Under the pieces are notes generated by a model. That model was not told where the DNA came from and did not search any database. It saw only the letters and a program-made list of their open reading frames with translations. Source: Cellvibrionaceae bacterium (GTDB taxonomy: Bacteria > Pseudomonadota > Gammaproteobacteria > Pseudomonadales > Cellvibrionaceae). Taken from it: a DNA stretch of 64,000 nt. The stretch's first letter is position 1; each line of letters opens with the position of its first letter. Shown piece by piece: positions 34,707 to 42,752 of the stretch. The stretch spans positions 124,001-188,000 of the forward strand of contig JAGKWQ010000009.1 in NCBI GenBank assembly GCA_021151825.1, read 5' to 3'. Both the position numbers and the translations under genes were made by a program.

Positions 34707-36026
34707 GTGGCTGACGTTTTATTAGTTGACGATGATAAACATTTTTTAGAAGCGACTGCCGAGCTATTAGGCCTTTTGGGTCATAGCGTGAAAGCAGTAG
34801 ACTCTGTTGCGGAAGCGCGTGAGTTAATAGGCCGATATCAATTTACACACATGATATTGGATCTGATTTTACCGGACGGCAGTGGTTTACATTTGCTGGA
34901 GGCTTTGCCTGCAAAAAGCGAAACCAAGGTTACTTTGATAACAGGTCATCCTTCCGTTAAATCGATAGTTAAAAATTTGTATGGTTCCAATGTCAGTTAT
35001 CTGATCAAACCTATCGATTTGAACCAGCTTCAATCATTGTTTGTGGATCATCAACCTATCGTTGGCGTGAATAACTCTGATATTCCGTTGCATTTTAATT
35101 TTCTTGTGGGTGAATCCGAGCCCATGCAACACCTGTATGAAATGATTGAGCGAGTTTCTTTGACCAAGGCAAATGTGCTTTTGTTAGGGGAAAGCGGTGT
35201 TGGTAAAGAAATGGTCGCGGCAGCAATTCATTATGCAAGTAAGGTCGATGGCGAATTTATTGCCACTAACTGCGGTGCATTTTCCCGTGAATTAATCAAC
35301 AGTGAACTGTTTGGCCATGAAAAAGGCGCGTTTACCGGCGCTACACATCGCAAAATAGGTGTGTTTGAGCAGGCTAACAAGGGAACTTTGTTTCTCGATG
35401 AAATTACCGAAATGCCGCTTGATCTCCAACCTAATTTGTTGCGTGTATTGGAGACAAAAAAGGTTACTCGTTTGGGGGGAATTACCCCGATTGATGTAGA
35501 AGGGCGTATTGTATCGGCAACTAACCGAACAGAATTGGATATCGCTGAACAACATCGTTTGCGAGAGGATTTGTATTTCCGCCTGGCGGTTTTCCCCATC
35601 CATATTCCTCCATTGCGTACCCGTAAAAGTGATATTCCGTTGCTTGTAAGGTATTTCCTGGCAATTTTTAACCAGCAATACGACAGTAACATTGGCATCA
35701 ACGAGCAATCGCTGCAAAAGCTAATAGATTATGATTGGCCAGGCAATGTGCGCGAGTTACGCCATGCAGTTCATCGTGCTTTTATTATGGCGGATCCTCA
35801 TCAAAAACTGATAGTTCTCCCGGAGGATTTAACATCACCATTCTCCAAAATAAACCAGCAACATGCTGCTGGCATTGCGGTAGGAAAAACTGTTGAAGAA
35901 GTTGAAAAAGAGTTGATTGAAATTACTTTGCAACATTTTGATGGTGATAAAAAACAAACGGCAGATATGTTGGGTATTAGTTTGAAAACCCTGTATAACC
36001 GCCTAAATAGTTATGCGGATGCCTAA
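34707..36026 (+). CDS. NtrC-family sigma-54-dependent response regulator
   Basis: The 439-residue protein has an N-terminal receiver domain (VDDDK acidic pocket, MILDLILPDGSG phosphoacceptor, Lys in LIKPI), a sigma-54 AAA+ domain with Walker A LLGESGVGKE, the intact GAFTGA loop and Walker B GTLFLDEI, and a C-terminal Fis-type HTH (KQTADMLGISLKTLYNRL). It should activate sigma-54 promoters when phosphorylated. Start GTG 34707 has AGGGTAGGA upstream; the frame opens at GTG 34692. It leads a five-gene signalling operon. Confidence 0.93.
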   Translation: MADVLLVDDDKHFLEATAELLGLLGHSVKAVDSVAEARELIGRYQFTHMILDLILPDGSGLHLLEALPAKSETKVTLITGHPSVKSIVKNLYGSNVSYLIKPIDLNQLQSLFVDHQPIVGVNNSDIPLHFNFLVGESEPMQHLYEMIERVSLTKANVLLLGESGVGKEMVAAAIHYASKVDGEFIATNCGAFSRELINSELFGHEKGAFTGATHRKIGVFEQANKGTLFLDEITEMPLDLQPNLLRVLETKKVTRLGGITPIDVEGRIVSATNRTELDIAEQHRLREDLYFRLAVFPIHIPPLRTRKSDIPLLVRYFLAIFNQQYDSNIGINEQSLQKLIDYDWPGNVRELRHAVHRAFIMADPHQKLIVLPEDLTSPFSKINQQHAAGIAVGKTVEEVEKELIEITLQHFDGDKKQTADMLGISLKTLYNRLNSYADA

Positions 36027-36041
36027 TGGAGGAGATGTGAA

Positions 36042-36257
36042 ATGTCAGATACAGAAACACATCGTTTGCTCCACGATCTGCGCAATCCGCTAAATAGCAT
36101 TTCAATTAATGCAGAGTTGGGAAAATTAACGTTGGAGCGTACTGGCGATATACAGCGTGCGATCCGTATTTTCGAGATCATTCTTAACGAATGCCGCAAT
36201 TGCAGTAATAAACTGGATGAGGTGAAAACTTCTTCAAACAAGTTTAGCAATGAGTAA
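36042..36257 (+). CDS. free-standing histidine kinase DHp (H-box) domain protein
   Basis: A 71-residue protein. Residues 8-27 read LLHDLRNPLNSISINAELGK, a clear HisKA H-box (compare HELRTPLN), with the likely phospho-acceptor His11. A second helix (about 35-60) completes a DHp-like helical hairpin. There is no ATP-binding domain, sensor or receiver. A GGAGGAGATG ribosome binding site lies close upstream of ATG 36042. It is 15 bp after the sigma-54 regulator and 5 bp before a CHASE3 kinase. It may act as a phosphotransfer or dimerisation partner; this is inference. Confidence 0.75.
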   Translation: MSDTETHRLLHDLRNPLNSISINAELGKLTLERTGDIQRAIRIFEIILNECRNCSNKLDEVKTSSNKFSNE

Positions 36258-36262
36258 ACAGG

Positions 36263-37759
36263 ATGAACGATGCCTCACATACCCGCGATGTTAGTTTTGG
36301 CGGTTTACCGGGATATGTCTGGCATCTGGTACTGGCTACAGTAATCAGTTTTTTTGTTATTAGTGCGGTTCTTTCCTATCGGTCAGTCAATATTATTGCT
36401 GAAAATAATCGCAGCATTAATAACACGTTGCAGACCATTAATCTTATCAAGGATTTAAAAACCGAGCTGCTCGCTGCAGAAAGCAGCCAGCGCGGGTTTT
36501 TATTAACATCCGACGAACAGTATCTTGAGCCTTACCATAAAACACTGCATGTCATTGATGATTTGCTGAACCAGTTAAATGACGCCTCTGAAGAAATTCC
36601 TGCCCAACGTAAACGCTATGAAGAGTTGTATTCATATGTGTTGGATAAAATTAATGAAATGCAAATGATTGTTGGTTTAACGGGTGAGGATAGATACAGA
36701 GAGGCTATTAATAAGGTTAGAACCGATGAAGGTATAAGGTTAATGCAGCTAATCACTGGTCTTATTGGTGAGATGGAAGCTGATGAAGCGGACAGGCTTA
36801 AGAAAAACAAAAGTCACGCGTTTAACAATCGGCAGTTTATTGTGGCCTCGCTCCTGTTAACCAATTCGATTGGTTTAGTTCTGTCATTAGGAATATTTTT
36901 TATTTTGTATCGTAACTCAGCCAAGGTGGCAGATTTATACCGGGCGCTTGAGCGAGCGAACAGTGAGCTTGAAATGAAAGTCGATGCCCGTACCCAAACG
37001 CTGATGCAATATTCGGAAGAATTGCAGCGTAGTAATAAAGAGCTGGAGGCATTTGCATTTGTAGCCTCCCACGATTTGCAGGAGCCTTTGCGAAAAATCC
37101 GTGCGTTTGGTGATCGTTTGCAACAGAAATTTGCTCCGGAATTGGGCGAGCGTGGTGCAGATTACGTACAACGCATGCAGGCGGCATCAGAACGCATGTC
37201 AGCGTTGATTGATGATTTATTGAGTTTTTCAAGGGTAACCACCAAGCAAAAACCGTTTGTACAAGTTGACCTTAATAAGGTCATGGCTCGTGTTCTGGAT
37301 GATCTTGATTATGCTATCGAAGAAACCAGTTCCACACTGTTTATAGACCCATTACCAGTGATAGATGCAGATGCATCACAAATGGGGCAAGTCTTTATGA
37401 ATTTAATAGCGAATAGCCTTAAATTTAGACATGCAGATACACCGGCGGTGATCAAGGTGATATGTGAAGAAAAACTAGTATCCCCATTAGTTGAAGATGT
37501 CCGGGAATGGTGTTGTATAAAATTTTCTGATCAAGGCATTGGCTTTGATCCTCATTATGCGGATCGAGTATTTAATTTATTCCAGCGTTTGCATGGGCGA
37601 GATGAATATTCCGGAACCGGTATAGGTTTGGCATTGTGCCGCAAAATTGTTGAACGCCATGGCGGTAGTATTGAAGCAGAAAGTGAATTAGGCGAAGGAG
37701 CTACGTTTATTATTCGCTTGCCAATGACACAACCTGTGGTTGAACCATTGGATGTTTAA
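36263..37759 (+). CDS. CHASE3 sensor histidine kinase
   Basis: The 498-residue kinase has a TM segment (about 18-40), a periplasmic CHASE3 domain (about 45-185, AAESSQRGFLLTSDEQYLEPY), a second TM (about 190-215), a coiled coil and a HisKA domain with H-box SHDLQEPLRKI. A HATPase domain follows, with N-box MNLIANSLKFRH and G-boxes DQGIGFDP and GTGIGLAL. It phosphorylates a receiver in response to an unknown periplasmic signal. The sequence type (HDLQEPLR) commonly pairs with Rcp1-type receivers, one of which is encoded next. Confidence 0.92.
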   Translation: MNDASHTRDVSFGGLPGYVWHLVLATVISFFVISAVLSYRSVNIIAENNRSINNTLQTINLIKDLKTELLAAESSQRGFLLTSDEQYLEPYHKTLHVIDDLLNQLNDASEEIPAQRKRYEELYSYVLDKINEMQMIVGLTGEDRYREAINKVRTDEGIRLMQLITGLIGEMEADEADRLKKNKSHAFNNRQFIVASLLLTNSIGLVLSLGIFFILYRNSAKVADLYRALERANSELEMKVDARTQTLMQYSEELQRSNKELEAFAFVASHDLQEPLRKIRAFGDRLQQKFAPELGERGADYVQRMQAASERMSALIDDLLSFSRVTTKQKPFVQVDLNKVMARVLDDLDYAIEETSSTLFIDPLPVIDADASQMGQVFMNLIANSLKFRHADTPAVIKVICEEKLVSPLVEDVREWCCIKFSDQGIGFDPHYADRVFNLFQRLHGRDEYSGTGIGLALCRKIVERHGGSIEAESELGEGATFIIRLPMTQPVVEPLDV

Positions 37760-37807
37760 TGATTGTCTTTTGTAATATGCGAACTCTCTGGAGATAACGG
37801 TGAGCTT

Positions 37808-38251
37808 ATGAATTTACCCAAAAAGACCTTGGTAATTTTAATGGCAGAAGACGATAAGGATGACCGTCTTCTCGCACATGAGGCTATGCATGAAAGCCGG
37901 GTATTGAATGAATTGCATTTTGTTGAAAATGGCGTGGAGTTATTAAACTACCTGCTTGGGAACGGTATTTATGCTGATCGTTCAATTTATCCTATGCCAG
38001 GATTAATTTTGCTGGACTTAAATATGCCTAAAATGGATGGACGTGAGGCGTTGGCAAAAATGAAAGCTGACAAAAACCTGCGTCGTATTCCAGTGGTAAT
38101 TCTTACTACTTCCAAAGCGGAAGAGGATATGGTTAAAGGATATGATCTGGGTGCAGCTTCTTACATTACCAAACCAGTGACTTTTGATGCACTGGTTGAG
38201 TTAATGCGAGCTCTGGGCAAGTATTGGGTGGAGTTTGTTGAGCTGCCCTGA
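37808..38251 (+). CDS. Rcp1-type single-domain response regulator
   Basis: The 147-residue protein is a single receiver domain with acidic pocket EDDKDD, phosphoacceptor Asp in LLDLNMPKMDGREAL, Thr/Ser in ILTTSK and Lys in YITKPV. It has no output domain, so it acts by protein contact or as a relay. ATG 37808 is chosen because the frame's upstream opening (TTG 37763) adds a tail not found in Rcp1-type regulators. It lies 48 bp after the CHASE3 kinase and 22 bp before the hybrid kinase. Confidence 0.9.
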   Translation: MNLPKKTLVILMAEDDKDDRLLAHEAMHESRVLNELHFVENGVELLNYLLGNGIYADRSIYPMPGLILLDLNMPKMDGREALAKMKADKNLRRIPVVILTTSKAEEDMVKGYDLGAASYITKPVTFDALVELMRALGKYWVEFVELP

Positions 38252-38273
38252 TGTGGGCGCTCGGAGAAGCACT

Positions 38274-40208
38274 ATGCAAACCGTAAAATTATTAATTGTT
38301 GATGATGATGAAGATGATTTTTTGCTCACCAAGGAGTTACTGAGCGAGATTAACCAAAATTATCAATTGGAATGGGCGCCCACCTTTGAAAAAGGCTTAT
38401 CACTGCTGGGTGAAAATTCGCACGACTTGTGTTTGATGGATTACAAGTTAGGGGCACAAGACGGTATTGCGTTATTGCGACAAGCTCATGATGCTGGTTT
38501 TTCCGGGCCAATTATTCTATTGACAGGTATCCACAGAGCTGAGGTCGATATACAGGCGCTGGAGGCGGGTGCTGTTGATTATTTAGTAAAATCCGGATTA
38601 AGTGCAGAGCAACTTGCTCGCTCCATCCGTTATGCGTTGGCTCGTAATGAAGTTGAAAAAGAACGGGTAGAGCGTTTAAAAGCCGAAGCGGAGAACAGGG
38701 CCAAGAGTGAGTTCCTCGCGCATTTGAGCCACGAGTTGCGTACACCATTATCGGCCATTCTTGGTTTTACCGAATTGCTGATTAATAAAAAAACAGATCT
38801 TGAAAGCCTCGCCCATTTGCATATTGTTCATCGCAATGGCAAACATTTGTTGGGTTTGTTAAATGACGTTTTGGATTTATCCAAAATTGAAGCGGGTAAA
38901 TTGGAACTGGAAAAGCAAACGGTTCATCTCTCTTCTTTTCTCTGTGATATTTATTTCCTGATGCGCGGTGCAGCCATCGATAAAAATTTGCGCTTGCGGG
39001 TTGAGGCTCCAGAACCGCTTCCAGCTGTTATTTATACTGATCCAATGCGCTTGCGCCAAATCTTATTAAATTTGATTGGCAACGCGATCAAATTTACCAA
39101 CGATGGTGAAGTAGTTTTGCATATCCAGCGCTTGCAAGAGCAAGATCAGGAAAAAATTGCATTTACTGTTAGCGATACCGGAATAGGCATCAGTGCAGAT
39201 GTGCTTGAATTAATTTTTGAGCCTTTCGTGCAATCTAAAGATACCTATGCGCATCCTCGTGCGGGAACCGGTTTGGGATTAACCATTAGTAAAATGCTAG
39301 TGGCTCGCCTGGGAGGAGATATTCAGGTAAGCAGCGAAGTGGGCAAGGGTAGTCAGTTTAAATTTACTGTTGACCCGGGTGATATCGCGCACACTGAATC
39401 TGAATTGTTGCGGCTCGATTTTGATTTAGCCAACGAAAAAAGCACAGTAGTTCCACGATTTAACGGGCGCGTATTAGTTGTAGATGATTTGCGGGATATT
39501 CGTTTACTGATTGGTCATTTTGTTGCATTGACTGGCCTTGAAGTGATGTATGCCAACAACGGTGAAGAGGTATTACAACTGATTGATACCGAAATGGCGC
39601 AGGGACGTAATTTTGATCTGGTATTGATGGATATTCATATGCCGGTTATGAATGGCCATGAAGCGGCGAAAAAATTACGTGCAAAAGGTTTTAATCCGCC
39701 ATTGGTTGCGTTGACTGCTGCGCACATGAAAGGTGATATGGACCGGTGTTATGAATCCGGTTTTTCATCTTACCTGGGTAAACCGGTGGATCAAGCGCGC
39801 CTTTATGAATGCATGGCAAATTTTCTTCCCTCCGCACTTCCTGAGTTGCCGGATGAAAAGAAAAGCAATGGCCAATATATTTTAGTGGTTGAAGATAACC
39901 TGGATGCGTTGCACGCAATGGCGGCACTCTTAGGATTATTAGGATGGCAAACAATTACTGCGCGTGATGCAGCCACCGCTCTGGTTAAAGCAAAAGAATG
40001 CTCCCCCGCCTTTTTGCTATTGGATATTAATTTGCCTGATATGAATGGTTATGTATTGGCAGCACAAATTCGTTCGACCTTACCGGATGCGCGAATTATT
40101 CTTGCCAGTGGCGAAGAGTTGGATAAGGTCCGTGCAGGAGAGGCAGGCGTTAACGACTTTATATTAAAACCTGTTTCGCTTGAGCAATTACAAGACGTGT
40201 TGCAATGA
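38274..40208 (+). CDS. hybrid histidine kinase REC-HisKA-HATPase-REC-REC
   Basis: The 644-residue soluble protein has an N-terminal receiver (DDDEDD, LMDYKLGAQDG), a short coiled coil, HisKA with SHELRTPLSAILGF, HATPase with NLIGNAIKFTN and DTGIGI and GTGLGLTI, and two more receivers (VLVVDDLRD with LMDIHMPVMNG; ILVVEDNLD with LLDINLPDMNG). No HPt domain is present, so phosphoryl output would need a separate partner. Start ATG 38274 has a GGAG site; the frame opens at 38235. It ends the operon before a bidirectional terminator. Confidence 0.92.
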   Translation: MQTVKLLIVDDDEDDFLLTKELLSEINQNYQLEWAPTFEKGLSLLGENSHDLCLMDYKLGAQDGIALLRQAHDAGFSGPIILLTGIHRAEVDIQALEAGAVDYLVKSGLSAEQLARSIRYALARNEVEKERVERLKAEAENRAKSEFLAHLSHELRTPLSAILGFTELLINKKTDLESLAHLHIVHRNGKHLLGLLNDVLDLSKIEAGKLELEKQTVHLSSFLCDIYFLMRGAAIDKNLRLRVEAPEPLPAVIYTDPMRLRQILLNLIGNAIKFTNDGEVVLHIQRLQEQDQEKIAFTVSDTGIGISADVLELIFEPFVQSKDTYAHPRAGTGLGLTISKMLVARLGGDIQVSSEVGKGSQFKFTVDPGDIAHTESELLRLDFDLANEKSTVVPRFNGRVLVVDDLRDIRLLIGHFVALTGLEVMYANNGEEVLQLIDTEMAQGRNFDLVLMDIHMPVMNGHEAAKKLRAKGFNPPLVALTAAHMKGDMDRCYESGFSSYLGKPVDQARLYECMANFLPSALPELPDEKKSNGQYILVVEDNLDALHAMAALLGLLGWQTITARDAATALVKAKECSPAFLLLDINLPDMNGYVLAAQIRSTLPDARIILASGEELDKVRAGEAGVNDFILKPVSLEQLQDVLQ

Positions 40209-40234
40209 ATAGCTAATCACGGGATTTGCCAACA

Positions 40235-40268
40235 AAAAAGCCTGCGTAGTAACTGCGCAGGCTTTTTA
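40235..40268. terminator. bidirectional terminator between the hybrid kinase and miaB
   Basis: Arms AAAAAGCCTGCG (40236-40247) and CGCAGGCTTTTT (40257-40268) form a perfect 12-bp stem with T-tracts on both strands, between convergent genes. Confidence 0.9.
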
Positions 40269-40293
40269 ATTTGTAGGTAGTTTTTTTGGAAAA

Positions 40294-41670
40294 CTAGAGC
40301 GTAATCCAATCGTCATCCAGCTCGGAACTTATCAAGCTACCACGCAACGAATTTGGCAAGGCTTCTTCGATTAAGACATCCGCAAATTTTCCAATTAAAT
40401 CGGCGTTGTCGCTACGGAAATTCACCACGCGGTTATTCTCGGTGCGGCCACATAATTGCCCCGGATCTTTTTTAGAGTAACCGGAAACCAGAATGCGTTC
40501 GGTGTTGCCTACCATGCGGCGGCTAATGGCCATGGCTTGCTGGATTAAACGATCTTGCAAAATTGCCAGCCTCTGCTTTTTGAGTTCTTCCGGTGTGTCA
40601 TCGGGCAAATCTGCTGCCGGAGTTCCCGGGCGTGGGCTGTAGACGAAACTGAATGATGTATCGAAATCCATATCGTGGATCAGTTTCATGGTCGCCTCAA
40701 AATCAGCTTCAGTTTCGCCGGGGAAACCGATAATAAAATCTGAAGAGAAACTGATATTCGGGCGAATTTTTTTAATGCGGCGCAGTTTGGATTTGTATTC
40801 CAGTGCGGTGTGGCCGCGTTTCATTGCCATCAAAATACGATCCGATCCGCTTTGCACTGGCAAGTGTAAATGGCTAACTAATTCTGGTACGTGGTTGTAA
40901 ACATCAATCAATGAATCAGTAAATTCCACCGGGTGTGATGTGGTAAAACGAATACGATCGATGCCATCAATCGCGGCGATATAAGTGATCAATTCAGCCA
41001 GATCAACAATAGTGCCGTCGGTCGAATCACCGCGATAAGCATTCACGTTTTGGCCAAGCAGGTTTACTTCGCGTACGCCTTGTTTGGAGAGGTGGATAAT
41101 CTCGGCCATCACATCCGCTACCGGACGGCTAACTTCTTCACCGCGAGTGTAGGGCACAACACAGAAGGTGCAGTACTTGGAGCAGCCTTCCATGATAGAT
41201 ACGAAGGCGCTAACACCATCGGCATCGGGTTGGGGCAGACGGTCAAATTTTTCGATCTCGGGGAAGCTGATATCTACAACTACCACGCCGTTGTTCTTTT
41301 TGGTTTCCATCATTTCTGGCAAACGATGCAGGGTTTGAGGGCCAAAAATCAGATCAACATAGGGCGCACGTTTAGCAATAGCCGCCCCTTCCTGGCTGGC
41401 GACACAACCGCCCACACCAATCACCAGATCCGGATTCTTTTTCTTGAGTTTTTTCCAGCGGCCCAGCTCATGGAACAGGCGCTCCTGGGCTTTCTCACGA
41501 ATAGAGCAGGTGTTAATGAGGATGACGTCGGCATCTTCAGGGTCTTCGGTCGGCACCATATTGTGCGATTCGCCCAACAAATCCTTCATGCGCGACGAAT
41601 CGTACTCATTCATCTGGCAGCCGTGGGTTTTGATATAGAGCTTTTTGATGGGCGCTTCTGTGGTGGACAT
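40294..41670 (-). CDS. miaB: tRNA-2-methylthio-N6-dimethylallyladenosine synthase MiaB
   Basis: The 458-residue radical-SAM methylthiotransferase has three N-terminal UPF0004 cysteines (HGCQMNEYDS, NTCSIREKA, GGCVAS), the SAM cluster motif CSKYCTFC and a C-terminal TRAM domain. It adds the 2-methylthio group to i6A37 of tRNAs using two [4Fe-4S] clusters. Length and motifs are standard. It lies on the same strand as ybeZ, its usual neighbour, but 9.4 kb away. Confidence 0.97.
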   Translation of the reverse strand: MSTTEAPIKKLYIKTHGCQMNEYDSSRMKDLLGESHNMVPTEDPEDADVILINTCSIREKAQERLFHELGRWKKLKKKNPDLVIGVGGCVASQEGAAIAKRAPYVDLIFGPQTLHRLPEMMETKKNNGVVVVDISFPEIEKFDRLPQPDADGVSAFVSIMEGCSKYCTFCVVPYTRGEEVSRPVADVMAEIIHLSKQGVREVNLLGQNVNAYRGDSTDGTIVDLAELITYIAAIDGIDRIRFTTSHPVEFTDSLIDVYNHVPELVSHLHLPVQSGSDRILMAMKRGHTALEYKSKLRRIKKIRPNISFSSDFIIGFPGETEADFEATMKLIHDMDFDTSFSFVYSPRPGTPAADLPDDTPEELKKQRLAILQDRLIQQAMAISRRMVGNTERILVSGYSKKDPGQLCGRTENNRVVNFRSDNADLIGKFADVLIEEALPNSLRGSLISSELDDDWITL

Positions 41671-41875
41671 CGAACTACTACCTGCTTGAAATGACGCTGA
41701 TTAATGCATGTTTCTGACTAACCTATTGATCAAAAAGCACGCAGAAAAAGAAGGCGCGCATTATAGCTATCTTATGGGGTAAAGCCTATAGAAAAGCCCT
41801 TGGCTTTCAGCGAACGATGCTTTAGCCTGCGGCGCCTATAGTTTGAATTCGGTCGTTATTTGGAATCTGAAATTT

Positions 41876-42301
41876 ATGAATGAGCTTTTGTCGATAGTCG
41901 CTGATGGTTATCTTCCCTTTTTGCTCCTGGTTACTCTCGGGGTGGGTACTCTGGAAATAATGCGAGGTTATCGCTCGTTTTGGGTTAAGTTGTTTGCATC
42001 TGCTGTGCTGCTGCTGGCAGTAACGTTACTGGATTTGTATGTACATGTATGGACTGCTTTGGGTTTGGTCTACTCCATCCATACGGCAGTAGCGCTGGTG
42101 TTGGTGGTGTTCATTGGGGCGGGATTGCAATCGCGGATTGGCTGGGTGTTTTTATTGACCAGTTTACTGGCCTATCTGGAGTTGTTGTTTTATCTCGGTT
42201 ATCGCACCTGGGGTGATATGGGGTCGACTGTTCTGGTGATAGGCATCGGACTGGGATTAATTTACCGCTTTTTACCTGGCCGCACCGCCGCGCGCACGTG
42301 A
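41876..42301 (+). CDS. small integral membrane protein of unknown function
   Basis: The 141-residue protein consists largely of four or five TM segments (for example YLPFLLLVTLGVGTLEIM, VKLFASAVLLLAVTLLDLYV, AVALVLVVFIGAGL and IGWVFLLTSLLAYLELLFYL). I do not recognise the family. ATG 41876 is chosen over TTG 41843. It ends 48 bp before the DUF6172 gene. Confidence 0.6.
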   Translation: MNELLSIVADGYLPFLLLVTLGVGTLEIMRGYRSFWVKLFASAVLLLAVTLLDLYVHVWTALGLVYSIHTAVALVLVVFIGAGLQSRIGWVFLLTSLLAYLELLFYLGYRTWGDMGSTVLVIGIGLGLIYRFLPGRTAART

Positions 42302-42349
42302 TAAGATGCGCGCCCCGTATCGGACCCGTTGCATAACACAAGGTAAACC

Positions 42350-42676
42350 ATGAAAAAGACGTTCAAACTCCACATTGAGGGCAAGCATCCTGATCGCCTG
42401 CTGGAGGCTATCAAGCACGAAGTGCGCAAATATGTGAAGCGCGAGCGCCGCAAAACATTGCCTGCGGGTGCAAACTATTGGGCATTTGATTGCCGTTTTG
42501 GTACCACTGAAGCGGAAGCACAAGACGTGCGCCTGGCTGATATCATTGCGTTGATGGATAAAGTGAAGGCCACTGATGGCGAAGCCTTCTATGTGGAGAT
42601 CCTGGCGCGCGCCGCCCAACGCAAGCCGCGTGTGCACGCTGATGATCCGGATAGTGATGATGACTTGGAAGGTTAA
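42350..42676 (+). CDS. DUF6172 family protein
   Basis: The 108-residue protein MKKTFKLHIEGKHPDRLLEAIKHE..., with KYVKRERRK and YWAFDCRFG, matches my memory of the DUF6172 family; its function is unknown. The C-terminus is acidic (DDPDSDDDLEG). AAGGTAAACC lies upstream of ATG 42350. A strong terminator follows. Confidence 0.8.
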   Translation: MKKTFKLHIEGKHPDRLLEAIKHEVRKYVKRERRKTLPAGANYWAFDCRFGTTEAEAQDVRLADIIALMDKVKATDGEAFYVEILARAAQRKPRVHADDPDSDDDLEG

Positions 42677-42697
42677 TTCTTTTTTCGATTCGCCATA

Positions 42698-42733
42698 AAA
42701 AAAGCCGCCTGTTGCGTAACAGGCGGCTTTTTT
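42698..42733. terminator. bidirectional terminator between DUF6172 and the helicase gene
   Basis: Perfect 16-bp stem AAAAAAGCCGCCTGTT / AACAGGCGGCTTTTTT with loop GCGT, with T-tracts on both strands, between convergent genes. Confidence 0.93.
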
Positions 42734-42752
42734 ATTGATGGGCTTTTAATTA

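Noticed and set aside
41050..41694. 214-codon plus-strand ORF opposite miaB
   Set aside because: Antisense shadow of a standard miaB gene.
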